Below, in pieces: positions 1-10,948 of a stretch of DNA of 64,000 bases. The stretch spans positions 9,618,606-9,682,605 of the forward strand of contig NC_135009.1 of assembly GCF_051020985.1 (NCBI RefSeq). The letters are read 5' to 3'. The notes beneath the pieces are model-generated. The model had not been told where the DNA came from. It saw only the letters and a list, made by a program, of their open reading frames with translations, and did no database searches. A program made the translations under genes and the position numbers. This DNA is from Nomia melanderi (lineage: Eukaryota; Arthropoda; Insecta; Hymenoptera; Halictidae). How positions within the stretch are numbered: the first letter of the stretch is position 1; the number at the start of each line of letters is the position of its first letter.

Positions 1-191
1 TTAAAATTTGATTTACAATTCTGCATTTGTTTCCGTGCATTTAACTTTATATCAACACCGATATTATTGAATTAATCAGTTCTTCAATTTTTGCTCTTTC
101 TTTTGTCTCTGTTTCCACCAAGAAAAGTATTTCGTCTAACTAATTAACTTCGTTTTACAACCGATCATTTAACTAGTTATAGTAGGGATAG
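1..191 (+). mobile_element. M1 family MITE, cut by the window edge
   Basis: The segment matches the interior and right half of the complete M1 element at 60463-60688. Shared blocks include an ATTCTGC motif near the start, a TTTAACTTTATATC-like stretch, a run of TTTTGTCTCTGTTTCCACC type, and a final ACAACCGATCATTTAACTAG-like stretch that aligns with the subterminal region of that copy. The left terminus lies outside the window. The right end has decayed: GGGATAG stands where other copies read TAGTGTTAA. Confidence 0.7.
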
Positions 192-979
192 CTATGTATA
201 AAGTGTCGGCACGTTTAACGTTAAATAATGTTTTCGATCGAGGAAACCTGTTTGAAAAATTAATGAAGCGGTTTCCTCGATGGAGCAGAAAACGCAGAAA
301 CTGCGAAGGCAATGAGAACCCCTGCGGAAGAGAGAGCGATCGGTCCGCGCGGAACTTTCGTGCAAGCCCGTGCACACGCAGATATGCGTGATCGGTTGTA
401 TAACCGCGCAAGGAGCACGGATAATGACGCGTGCACGCGTATCGCATTATTTCCCCCGTTTCAAGTCCACCCATCCGTCGGCCCATTGTCAAGTTTAACC
501 GCCGAATTACTCGAGGTCGATCCCCGTTTCGATACTATCGGAAGCGTGACCTCCTAATTGACAGTTCTGCTGCCTCGGCTTCCGTGATCACGTGGCTCGC
601 CATTTTTCGCATACGAACGCATCGTACATACTAATTAGAATCTGAAATTTTAATAAGCGTACTTATACCAAGATCGATACAAATGGAAATATTTTCAATA
701 AAATAGGAAGATGATGCATACACTGTTCATGGTCTCCAATAGTGTAGAAAAATTATTAATCAGACATATCAATATGAATTTATACGTTTACATGTGTTTA
801 TAGGAAGATCGATAGAAGTGGGAATGTTTCGAGTAGAACTAGAGAAATTCGAATCACATTTTTCACGTTTTGTAATATTGCGGTAGGAAAAATTTCTTCT
901 TTCGCATAGAAATATTTTCTGAATATTGAAATGGAATGATTCATATTATTTAGTTTTAAAAATGTTCGACTTTTAAGGA
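192..979. other. No gene seen
   Basis: There is a short GC-richer patch at about 300-600, followed by AT-rich DNA. The overlapping reading frames in the patch are arginine- and serine-rich with no recognisable domain. I see no RNA gene and no repeat that I could match elsewhere in the window. Confidence 0.5.
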
Positions 980-1130
980 TCTGTCACCACTAGATTCACA
1001 GAATGAGTCAATTTAACTTATATTAAATTTTGTAAGTATCATTTGATAAATGTCCAGATCAATTTTGGTTGATGCAATTACATAAATAAGCATCTACATC
1101 CGAGATGACTGACGTCGAATAAAACTGTTC
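980..1130 (+). repeat. Dispersed repeat R5, copy 1
   Basis: The segment starting TAGATTCACAGAATGAGTCA aligns over more than 100 bp with segments at about 3156-3365 and 4148-4308. The shared order is TAGATTYAC, GAGYCAATTTAACT, TATTRAATTTT, TRATAAATG, then GATCAATTTT. The copies are strongly diverged. I do not recognise the family. Boundaries are approximate. Confidence 0.5.
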
Positions 1131-2127
1131 AGTAGTGTAAATAATTAGTTAATAGTGTAAGGTAAGAATCGTGATGCGAAATAATTCATAGCTCTTCTAT
1201 TTCCATCTTTGCCAAGAGAATCAGTGACATATAAAACTCTATTATTGTTCGCCGACCAATTAATAATACAACGAAGTTAACGATATCGTTAAAAACGTTT
1301 ACTACAATTTGTAAGGTAGATTCAGCATTTTTGAATTACGGAGTTTTTACAACGGGACAAATGCCACGGACACCAATCGGACATCACAGCTTTTTACCGG
1401 CGGCTCATCAACAAGTCAAATCGTCCGATTACGTATCGCCGATATCCCCTCGGCCGACATACGCGCGAAATGACTAAAAATTACCGTCGTGAATCCCGTA
1501 TCAATGCGCGCACGTAACCGGTGTCGGTGAAAGTAATACGGTTAATTCTAATTTTAATGTCGGCGCCGCGAACGATATCCTTTCTAACGGCGCCGATCGG
1601 ATCGGCCCCGTAAAAAATCGTTCGGCCGTGATCGCGAATGATTTCATGGTAATCCTCCTTCCTTCTTCCTCCGTTAATGTATTCACTGCGAAACAAAATG
1701 GCGGCAGCGGTCGTAAAAGATGCAGCAGCGGACATAGATACGGCACCAATTTCAAAATACAAATGTACTTAACGGCACGTTTGTGCATCGGAGGTTCGGT
1801 TTATTCCAAACTTCGATCGGTAACGTACTATGTGTACTATGGAATACGTAAATACTTCGCCAAACTAGTTTGATAAACAGAAAAAATTGCCATGCAATTG
1901 AAAATTAATTTACTTATCGATAATGCAAATATCCTCCAAAATTTTAAGAATTTCACGGGTGGGTGGGAAGAACGTGAGTCGGCGCCGCCGTAAAGGTGTT
2001 AATTATAGATCGTAATAATAACGTGCGCAAAGATACTGTTGGAATACATCGGCAAACGTTAATAAATACCTCGATAAATAATTTAATAAATAACATAAAC
2101 GACATATCATTTGTCTATTATCGATCT
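1131..2127. other. No gene seen; small CpG-rich patch
   Basis: A CpG-rich patch at about 1350-1650 contains AAAATGGCGGCAG at 1695, a YY1/Pho-like core found repeatedly in GC-rich parts of this window. Overlapping frames on both strands (about 80-95 codons) have no recognisable domain. The rest is AT-rich and unremarkable. Confidence 0.45.
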
Positions 2128-2345
2128 TTAACACGTTAAAAGTCGCACGATGTCAGAGAATATCGGCGAAAATACAATATTAAATCATTTGATTGAATTA
2201 TTATTAATGCACGTTCATCTAGTTGAATATCACCACATTAGATAACATTACCAATAATATATAAACGCTTTCAAATCATCATTTAACCGAGTGAACTGTA
2301 CTAAAACAATTTTCTATCTACTCTTAAGCCTCCAATTCTCAAGAT
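2128..2345 (+). mobile_element. M2b MITE, right end decayed
   Basis: It begins TTAACACGTTAAAAGTCGCA, and its interior aligns with the complete M2b element at 43392-43636. Landmarks are a TTATTATTA run, GCACGTTSATCTAG, ATTAGRTARCATTA and TTTCAAATYATC. The reverse complement of 34800-34990 matches the same interior. The right inverted terminus is not visible, so the end is approximate. The TTAA start suggests a piggyBac-type non-autonomous element. Confidence 0.65.
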
Positions 2346-2439
2346 CTAATTAAACAAACACCAATTCCTCCACAAAACGATAGAACAAACTACCGACCCC
2401 GTGTTATTCAACGTATTAACTTTTACAGCGATCCTACAG

Positions 2440-2522
2440 AATATTCGTCAAGATCTTCTAAATGATTAATGACAAAATATTTTCATCGAGCGCAATCCCG
2501 AAAGAAATCATAGGGCAAGGGG
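2440..2522 (-). mobile_element. M3 MITE fragment (one end)
   Basis: On the minus strand the end reads GACCCCTTGCCCTATGATTT and continues into a T-rich stretch and a TTAATMATTT motif, as in M3 copies at 18186-18423, 21842-22089 and 58748. The terminal TTAA has become TCGA, and no partner terminus is seen to the left. Confidence 0.6.
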
Positions 2523-3130
2523 TCGACCCGCGTCTCGAGTCGGATGCTAGGTGACCGGCCCGTTTCGCGGAACAGGAAATTTCGCGTCTCTATTTCGAGA
2601 GGCGGCTCGGTCTCTGCTATCTCGAACTCCGAAACGTATCTTCTCGGACTGTGGCTCGGCCTACGTATGGACGAGGCGAAAGCGAGGCACGCTCGGGGGA
2701 GCGACGGAGAGACAATGCACCGGGAACGGTGGGAGACGCAGCGGCGGGATCACGGGATAGAAGGTGGCCGAGCCACGGAGGTGTAGGTGCAGCTCTGTAG
2801 GTGGTGTAGGTAGAGGATCGAGCGATCTAGTACACGTTGGAAGCGGCATGGCTCCGGAGGGGGTGGCGGCGGAGGGGGGAGACGACGGGGGCGAGAGAAG
2901 CTCGCAGGGGTTTATAGATAGCAGCGCATGGCCTAGAAACCGTGCCGCTCGGTGTTTTTGACCCTTCGCCTAGCTACTGCTTCTGGGCCATTGCAACACG
3001 GCACTCATGGCTCGTTAAGCCACGTCCACAAGTGCTCGACCGGACTTCGATATTCGGAAGACACACAGCCGGGGAGATTTGTAACGGGATCCGGGGGATC
3101 GATGGAATCCACGAATCGCTGTGGAACTTC
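2523..3130. other. GC-rich block with strong G excess on the + strand
   Basis: The + strand switches from A/C-rich DNA (about 2300-2510) to a G-rich, CpG-rich block with several long G runs around 2855-2895 (GGGGG, GGGGGG, GGGGG), which could form a G-quadruplex-like structure. A TTTATAGATA motif lies at about 2911. The reading frames in the block are low-complexity (arginine/glycine-rich). Promoter activity is an inference only. Confidence 0.4.
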
Positions 3131-3365
3131 GATTACAGGATTTGATTTTTGACGATAGATTTATGGGACGAGCCTGTTTGATATTGAATTCTACAAGGAT
3201 TATTTGGTAAATGCTTTGATTGATTTTTTTTATGCGGTTTGACCGATGTGTACTTGATTAGGCACTTTTTAGCTGATTTGTAGAATCTAAATGAAGGAAT
3301 TGAAATTTTTATGGGGAGGATAGGATATATTGTACAGTACATGTTTGTGAATCTAGTGTTAATCG
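2955..3365 (+). repeat. Local duplication, left copy (includes R5 copy 2)
   Basis: The segment with CCTAGCTACTGCTTCTGGGC followed by CATTGCAACA resembles 3905-3945, where CCTAGTTACCGG leads to CTATTGCAACA. The later part, from TAGATTTATGGGACGAGCC at 3156, matches R5 copy 3 at 4148 through to a shared AATCYAGTGTTAA at the end. The order of the blocks is kept, so this looks like an old, diverged duplication about 0.95 kb apart. Confidence 0.45.
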
Positions 3366-3894
3366 GGATTATGTTTGTTTTGTTATGTGGCTTTGTTGAT
3401 TTGTGTTTGTTTTCATTGATTTGGTATTGGAATTTACTGTTATATTGAATGAAGTTAGTAGGAATAATGTTGTTTATGCGGGATTATTTAGGCGAATAGT
3501 AGATACAGGTGAATAGAGACTAGAGGGGAAATTATTCGATGTTTAGAAAATTCGGTCGTATATTGAGGCATCGTTTAAAGGATAAACAGATTGTTATAAT
3601 TCTTATTTCGTTCTTCAGTTGCAGAATATCTTAATTCATGGTTTATTATTTCTCCGTTCTCGAAATTCTTTATTCGAAAGAGTTCAAGTTACCAGCAGAC
3701 GGGCAGCGCATTTTGACGAGCGGAGTTACCTCTGCTCTTTCCAAATGATCGTTAAGGTTCAAAGAAAATGGAGAAGGAACGGGTTAAAGACTGCTGTGGG
3801 GGCCAGCATTGAATTCCTTCGACGGCTACGCTCGTTTTAATGGGCGCATTGAGCAATTTTCAAGGATGTAGGGTCGTATACATTACATTGTTCG
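3366..3894. other. T/G-rich unique DNA, no gene seen
   Basis: The + strand is markedly rich in T and G from about 3130 to 3560, forming the right flank of the G-rich block. A 73-codon frame at 3619-3840 has no recognisable motif. Nothing else stands out. Confidence 0.5.
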
Positions 3895-4308
3895 ATGTTT
3901 CTCACCCTCCACCTAGTTACCGGTGCTAGGCTATTGCAACATATCGCGAGTACCTGTTAAGTGATATTCACGCTGTGACATGCCTATGTCGCAATCTTCT
4001 CACTTCGCGTTACACGCGAATTTTCAGCTGGTTACGATCGTCTGTGAGAACCAGAGGCACAAACACGCCTGACATGTGCAGTCCGCACAAAGGGAAACTG
4101 TTTCGACGGGTGCTGGCCTGAGCATTGATCATCCGAGACCTTACCGCTAGATTTACAGAGCGAGCCAATTTAACTCGTATTGAATTTTATAAATATTATT
4201 CCGTAAATGTTTCGCTCGATTTTAATTGACGAATATAAAATGTAAAATGTAACGTAAATGCTAAATCTGAATGAACGAATATATGTAAATATGTAAATCC
4301 AGTGTTAA
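3895..4308 (+). repeat. Local duplication, right copy (includes R5 copy 3)
   Basis: This is the partner of 2955-3365. It opens with CACCTAGTTACCGGTGCTAG and CTATTGCAACA and ends with the R5 segment 4148-4308. Between these the two copies can be followed only weakly. The M1 element at 4305 begins at its right edge. Confidence 0.45.
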
Positions 4309-4460
4309 CGCTGGAACTACCGATCAGTCAAATTGCCTTTTTGAAATTTGTCAACTGGTTCACTTCAATTCGTTTGCAATTCAGTTTGAGTATTGTATTA
4401 TAGTCACTTTGTAATTTCAGGTTTTTTCTTTGGAAGAGGAATTATTGAAATTGGGAATAT
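4305..4460 (+). mobile_element. M1 MITE, left part
   Basis: The TTAACGCTGGAACTACCGAT terminus matches M1 ends such as TTAACGCTAGAATCACCGAG (minus strand, 34795) and TTAACACTAGAACTACGAGT (14608). A TTTGCAATTCAGTTTGAGTA stretch matches the M1 interior (as TTACAATTCAGTTTTCGTAT in the copy at 27877). No right terminus is found; the edge is approximate. Confidence 0.6.
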
Positions 4461-6229
4461 TCTATTTATGTACTCTAATTATTAATTTTCTTCGTGTGAA
4501 GATCGATATCAGAAAACCATACCGAGAATACTATTTTCGAAATTTCATGCGTTAATGTGCTTCAATCCATTCGGATATGGAAGGTTTTGCTGTGTCAATA
4601 TTACCTTTCTAAACTACTGCGGAACGGAACGTTCGGTAACTAGCATTTTATTTAAAGTTTTAGCTCGAACGAGGTGTGAACCAGTGAAATAATGTCTTTA
4701 TTAAAACCACATTAAAATTCATTGAAGTTTGACTGTAATTATGTTGAGGAAAATTGACTTTTAGAAGCTCGAACTTTATAACGAAGTCTCCGATTCCAAT
4801 ATGGCGCGACACTTTTCCGTGCAACAGAACTTCTCACTTTATTGTCTCTGTTTTAACGAAAGGGAAACCTTGTCAAAACCTTAATAATACTCGATAATTA
4901 TTGCTAATTAATATCATTAATATAAATATATTAAACATATTCAAACTTTGGGAGAACTTTAAACGTCGCTAGTCTGTTTCTCATTCGTGTTCCTAACCTA
5001 TAAAATCAGTTTGCTAACTTCATATCACAATAAATTTTCTTTCTGAATTTTTCATTAGCTTTCATTCATTAAAAGTATTTTACAAAATGACAAGTGAATC
5101 GTTACGTTTAACAGCTTGTTATCGTTTTCTATCATTTTCTCTAACTCCATTTGCCAAAGTGAAATTCGTCTTTCAATTGTTTATAAGAAAATATAAGATA
5201 TTTCAACCGATCCAAAATGAATCCTTATAAAATGGTACACGAAAATGGGAATTGAAGTGTTTTCACTCTGTATGATACAAACGTGTCAACATACAGTACA
5301 ATTTTCGTTGCATCAGGAAAGAGGATCAACCGATTCGAACGCGAATCATGAATAATTCGTGATTAACCGGGATTACAAAATTTTCCCGCGATCTTGCGTG
5401 AAAAATAATAATACGTCCGAGAGCACCATTGTATCGGCCTGATCGCAATATGCCTGGAACGCATTGGTGTTGTCTCAGATTGCTTTCGATTAGCCGTGTC
5501 CACACGCACGGGGACCTACCCTGTAAAAGCTGCTCGCTGGTGTTGGACCGACCTCCTTATCGACCGTGGTTTCGACCTCGCTCGCGGTTATCGCTTCCGG
5601 GTCGTTGCTTCATGACGGGTCATTTTAAGCGCTGTTCACAATGCTCTTCCGTTTCGGGGGCCATTTTCACTTCCACGATTCCGTCTCTACTGGACGCTAA
5701 ATAAATGAACTTGTAATAACGAATTATACAATGTTGATAAATTCTTATTAGTTACTACGTTGCTTATTCATTCAGAAAGCTCGTCGAATACTTCTTCCTA
5801 TACTACGATGTAATTTAACTGCTATTCTTATTAAACATAGATATAAACCTATATAAAATATTCAAGTAGCTACGTTCTTTCAATTTAGAAAACAAATCCC
5901 AAGCTCTAAGAGGCGTGTCTGAACTAGAGAATCGTCTTAATTCTACTACAGTTCAAACTCAATCGAAACACTTAAACCATTCGTTCGAAATTTAAGACAA
6001 ACGAAAATGTGAGTACATAGGAAAAAATTCAAAGCAAGCGTACCAGTACGAAAAGGAACGGAACACCCAGAGAACGTACTTAACCATTTTTCGAAGTATT
6101 AAAATACCCATTCTCCACAAATCTAACTAACATATCAAGTTCTCAAACAATGAAAACGAGTGAAACGGTAAACAGATATTTTCTTATGTGAATTACATTA
6201 TTTCCCTGCAACCTTCAATTTTATATACC
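4461..6229. other. AT-rich DNA with one GC patch, no gene seen
   Basis: The stretch is mostly AT-rich. A patch at about 5420-5700 holds a 91-codon frame with several cysteines (CCLRLLS, CKSC, CSQC), but there is no signal peptide or spacing typical of a known family, so I do not call it a gene. From about 5880 to 6190 the + strand becomes A/C-rich, the left flank of the next GC block. Confidence 0.45.
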
Positions 6230-6700
6230 AAAATTCGCTGTTCAAAGGGTTAAACGAAGGCGAATCGATTGTCCGACGCCGAGCATCGACAAACGAGAAA
6301 TCGAACAATCCCGAGTCTCGATGGATCGAATTTCCCGGTCCGACTGGGATAGCTCGAAAACGTTCAGCGCGTTCAAGTGAAAACGGTCCCGATGACGATT
6401 CTATGTCATTATCAATCAGCAACGCTAACAACTGCTGACCGGCCCTGACTTGTCCGCGCGAATTACCAGTCACGGGCTCGGTTGCACACGCTCGTGGCCG
6501 TGCGCATATCTCCGCGTGCACTCTTCTTATTCGCGCGTTGCATAGGCCGCGAATGCAAGTGCAAGGTAGTGCGGCGGCTGGTAACCGGTAGAGGTGAGCG
6601 AAAGTTTCTTACGTCACCCATACACGCGTGGAAACCAGGCGCGCACGGTCGCCGGTTGCGAACATGGCTTTAAGCCGCTTTCATACGGCGCGCACGAAAT
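6230..6700. other. GC/CpG-rich block
   Basis: This is a CpG-rich block between A/C-rich DNA on the left and moderately T/G-rich DNA on the right. It contains GAGGTGAGCG at about 6590, a fair 5' splice-site match on the + strand. Overlapping frames on both strands have no recognisable domain. A CAAAGGGTTAA motif at about 6243 could be a degenerate M4 end. Confidence 0.35.
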
Positions 6701-8694
6701 CTACAGATAGAACGAAACGTTTCGACTTCGCTGTTGCATCGTGATTCTACGAGCTTCGGTTTAATGGAGATTGAGGTAAAGAAGCTGTCTCGAAATTCTC
6801 TTTACCCTCGAAGAAAGGATTAACAGGTTTCATTGCACCATCGTATCTTATTCATTGCGGAGGCAAATGAGCGAACTGAAAGACAATAGACGGTTTACGA
6901 ATAAAGTGAAACTCTTCTTTAAGCTTCATCAGAAATGTCTCGGCCGATTTAATATTAGGAGGAGAATAAATACATTATTTTCGATCCTCGAGTTTAACCT
7001 GTGAATTTCAAGTAGAATTGAAGAATTAATCGGTACATTTGCAAATTTATGTGTCTCTATTATATAAACTTGTGCAGTTGCTAATAGTAATAATTGATGA
7101 TGATTAATATTATTCATTTGAATTCATCCAGGCAATTAATTATTAATATATAATTCATTACTGCTATTATTACGTATAGACATTAATATTATTAGCTTAA
7201 TCCGAAAACATCTCAAGAAAGCTTTTCCCTCCAGAGCTCAGAAATACGAGTTAGACGATTGTTATTGCGAGCAGTATCGCGATCCGCGTATCGTCGTGTG
7301 AAAGCAGCCTTAGCACCAACGACGCATGCATGTAGGTACTTAGTTACACACGTACTCTGTCTCCGTGTAACGCGCAATCCGGCCATCGCCTTTTCGCGCA
7401 AGCTTCTCTCCCTCTATCCAACTCTCTTCCTTTCTTTCTCTCGCTTTGCCAGTTTTGCTTTCATTAGCCCGTCGACTCGGCTTAGAAAAAGACGAAACAA
7501 TCCTCCGGTTCAGTTTGACTGCCGGCGCGCCGGTTCGTGGAAAGGGAAATCTCGACGATCAGGAAGTAAAACCCGAGCTGAAAAATTAATGATATATCTA
7601 AGCTTCTGATATGCAGCGCGCATGTAACTCCGAACGATCTTGATGCAGGATCCGGTAATTACTGATTAATCGGGACAGGAACGCTCGGGGGACACGGCTT
7701 TCAGGCATTCTTTAGAAAGTAGGCACAGTGGACACGGAAATCGTATTTTTCGGTGCAGTGTAACTGGTAATTCGGGTTCGATTATCGACGAGTTCCATTA
7801 GGACCGCCGATTAGTGAATTACCGGTCGGCTTTGGTCAGTCAACGATAGTATTTGCGAGTCAAGTATTCTCTTAATTCCCTTCATTTGCACGACAACGTC
7901 AATGTCGTCTACTGTTAACGTTCTGCGAGCAAAATTGTCAGTTCCGAGGATTTTCGGGATCTTATACTTTATATTTTGGTTGCCGAACGACATTCCCACT
8001 GAAAACTGAGAAATAAAATTAAAACGTATGATAAAATTGAAATGCAGCGTAAATAAGTTAATTTGCTTTAATATTATCGCACAATAACTGGAAACTTCGC
8101 ATCTCGTTCTTTGAATATTCATTGAAATGCTTCTCGGTCGATTGCATGGGGCTTTCCTGATTTTTGTAAATTTCAATTGAAACATGTGTCGCCTTTAGTG
8201 TCAATTTTCCCAGTGAATGGACGAACGTTATCTGATCGAAATTATGCGATGGATCCGAAAACAAAGTCCACCTATTTAAATGTATCCGCAATGTATCAAC
8301 TTCTGTCGGATCCCTGTTCGCCGCTCGACGTTTCGACCTGCTGAAACATTCATGGAAACATCCGCATGCAAATTTATTCGTCGTTATTGGACCGTTTATT
8401 CTTTCCTTTTTCATCGCGATGCAGCAGCTCATTCAAACGCCGCGAGCATCTTCGTCCGAGCCGGTCCCGCTACCGGTGACACCGGTAACTAACGATATTA
8501 ATCCCAGGAACCAAAGAAAAACACTTGCCAATGAAACTGTGCCTCAACGAAATTAACCCTTAGTTTCCGGTGGTATCGTCTTGAAACGACATGTTTCAAT
8601 ATCAGTAAAATGCAAAGAACGCATTTCACATAAATCTGATGTGTGTGTGTGATATTTTAATATAACCGACGCGACAATAGGGTATACCATACGC
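6701..8694. other. Mixed unique DNA, no gene seen
   Basis: AT-rich DNA alternates with a GC-rich patch at 7240-7700 that contains a short C/T-rich run at about 7405-7445. Overlapping minus-strand frames at 7811-8432 (two of 124 codons) carry no domain I recognise. A short TG microsatellite, (TG)5, is at 8640. The target site of the hAT element, CCATACGC, is at 8687-8694. Confidence 0.45.
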
Positions 8695-9270
8695 CAGTGT
8701 TCCTCAAAGGGTGTGCGAGGTCTTAATAAAAAACTATCGTCGCTTTTATCTTAACATTATTGTCCGAATGTACGTGCAATATAATTAATAAGACTAAAGT
8801 ACACAAATGATCTTTGTATGGTGAATTGAGATTGACATAAACACTTAATTTAAAGCTTTAATGAAGCCATACTCCCTCCTTGTCGTTATATATTTAATCA
8901 CTTCTATATATTATTTTGATTCTAAGAATTGTTTGTAAAACACAGATACAATACAAGTATAGATAAATAAATTGTTAATATTATTTTTCTTGACTATGTA
9001 CGTGTGCCACGAAACTGTCCTTCGAAAAATGTGCCGCGAGAATGAAAAGATTAACATTTCGACTGCCACGAGAATTTCTAACGTTTTGAACAGTAATACA
9101 TATTCTTTAATAACAAAGGCAAATGATATTGAAAATAATTATTAATGATGATAGCTATATGTTACTGAATATTTTTATTTAAAATCAAGTTTATTATAAT
9201 TGTTCTTCAGCAATTTGAAAGCTCCGGTCATCGGTGACCATCATGGCAGTCAACGTGTTAAGAAACACTG
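8695..9270. mobile_element. hAT-type MITE with intact 8-bp target duplication
   Basis: The left end reads CAGTGTTCCTCAAAGGGTGT and the right end, reverse-complemented, CAGTGTTTCTTAATCTTTTC after removal of an inserted element. Both are typical of hAT termini (CAGTG start). The flanks are the perfect direct repeat CCATACGC at 8687-8694 and 9271-9278, the 8-bp duplication expected of hAT transposition. The M2 element at 9051-9261 is inserted 9 bp from the right end; without it the element is about 370 bp. It has no transposase, so it would have been mobilised in trans. Confidence 0.85.
9051..9261 (+). mobile_element. M2 MITE inserted in the hAT element
   Basis: It is flanked by TTAA on both sides. 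The left end is TTAACATTTCGACTGCCACG and the right end, reverse-complemented, is TTAACACGTTGACTGCCATG. The subterminal GGTCATCGGTGACC is palindromic, a feature of the family. The 211-bp body matches M2 copies at 18095-18575 and 32189-32431. TTAA flanks are the hallmark of piggyBac-type transposition. Confidence 0.85.
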
Positions 9271-9360
9271 CCATACGCTAAATATATGTTAATATCATCA
9301 TAATAATGGTGGCAAGAGGGGTTGCCATGTGCTTTGTTGATGGTTTCCGTTACGCTTAAT

Positions 9361-9466
9361 CGTATCGACGAATAGCAAATTGGCATTGGAAATGAGATAC
9401 AACCAAATGAAAACTGACCAATCAGAGCGAAGTGCCAACTCTCGTGCAACGAGCGGTACGTGACGC
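9361..9466 (+). repeat. Dispersed repeat R6 with TGACCAAT core, copy 1
   Basis: The segment matches 36124-36240. Both start CGTATYGMCG and share GAAAACTGACCAAT, then TGCCAAYTCTCGTGCAACGA. The central TGACCAATCAGAG includes a CCAAT-box-like sequence. I do not recognise the family; it could be part of a promoter module or an old repeat. Confidence 0.55.
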
Positions 9467-10811
9467 TGGGCTCTCTAAACGAATCGCTACGTCGCACATA
9501 CGTGACGCGTGGTCGCGAACGTGATGAAGGTTCATTTCAGCAGCGGTTTTCATGCGCGCCACACCGCACCACGTGGAAAAAAACGCGGATCACACGTGCT
9601 CCATATACGCGAGGAACGATTCGCTTCTTCAGTGAGCTTAATCACGACCCCGTATGCGCGTCACGCGCTCCCGCGTCTATGTAGGCAAGCACCGGCGACA
9701 AGAATGGCGGCGAAAGTGAGGGCAGACACTTGAGTACCGAGGGAGGTTCGGATTGGCGTAAACGTTCCTCCGGAATAGCGTTTCTTCATCGGATTCTGAA
9801 GATCAACGTATGAAAATTATAAAATGAATTAGTCGTTTTGTAGGATAAATCGAGATGAATCGAATCGATGTAAGAATTTCCGTTTTTTTTTTAGGATTAA
9901 TAGTTTCAGTGAATGAATGACGCTGTAGAACACAAATGAAATTCTGTGGGAATTGTTTCATTTGGTGCTGTTCGATGATAGTTCTATTATTATTGTATTA
10001 TGGAATTTATTATAATTGATGATAATTTCATAATGACTGTTTCGCAAAATGTTTCCATTATTCATGACTGAAATACTTATCAGTGAGGTTTTTTAACTAC
10101 TGAAAACTGTTAAATTGTGTATGTTTATAATGGTATACGCCGCTCGTTCAACTTTCATTGCAAAGATATGAGCTACAAATTTGAAAATTATCCACTCTTG
10201 ACGCTTAAGTTGTTTAGTGTTCAGTTTTATTGGTATTTGTATCCCACACGTTTCTTGCCCTGTTTATCTGAGATATTAGGAATATTAGGAACACATTGTT
10301 CAGTCGTCACCGCGATTAATTAGAATTGCAAAGTTTGTTATTCTAATTTACATTTCGTTTATTTATTTTAAAACATTAACAATGTCTTCGACGTCAATTA
10401 TGAATTCCTCGTTTTAATGCACGCGACGAAATGGTAGATGTTTTTACAGTTAATTTTTCTGTGAACACGCTATCACAACTGGAATCGCATACTTCCTATC
10501 TTTATTAGTCAAACTATACGTATCAGCTTTCCTACTTCCTGTGTCAGGATTTCATGCACAGTTCTCCAACTTTTTTAATTTACAATGCTAGAATATCGTT
10601 TATAATCAATTGTTTATTTATGACCGTTTATGATTCATCCGGAGATACATTAAAAAGTAGCCTGTATCGTACTTACACACGAAGAACTAGATTAGCAACT
10701 GAATGTGAAAGTTCTAGCTGGAAGTAATAATTTATTAACTGATCGCATTCATTATGTAAATTGCAATATAATTGTTTCCAATAAATTCAAATTACAAATA
10801 AAAATTATGCT
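9467..10811. other. GC patch then AT-rich DNA, no gene seen
   Basis: A CpG-rich patch at 9467-9790 contains AGAATGGCGGCGAAAG at about 9701 (a YY1/Pho-like core) and overlapping arginine-rich frames. From about 9800 the DNA is AT-rich with no recognisable feature. Confidence 0.45.
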
Positions 10812-10948
10812 AATATTAAATATTAAATATTAGATGTTGAGAATACTTAATAAAGTGTTAAGTATTAAGTATTAAATATTAAATATTAAATATTAAATAT
10901 TAAATATTAAATATTAAATATTAAATATTAAATATTAAATATTAAAAT
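10812..10948. repeat. (TTAAATA)n simple repeat
   Basis: There are imperfect units at 10812-10870, then a nearly perfect heptanucleotide array (AAATATT/TTAAATA) to about 10945, about ten units. Each unit offers a TTAA site. The array is likely to vary in length between individuals. Confidence 0.9.

Noticed and set aside
5429..5704. Cysteine-containing 91-codon frame, considered as a small secreted protein
   Set aside because: No signal peptide, no regular cysteine spacing, no splice context.
6243..6254. CAAAGGGTTAA as an M4 end
   Set aside because: No partner terminus and no matching interior nearby; a chance match is possible.
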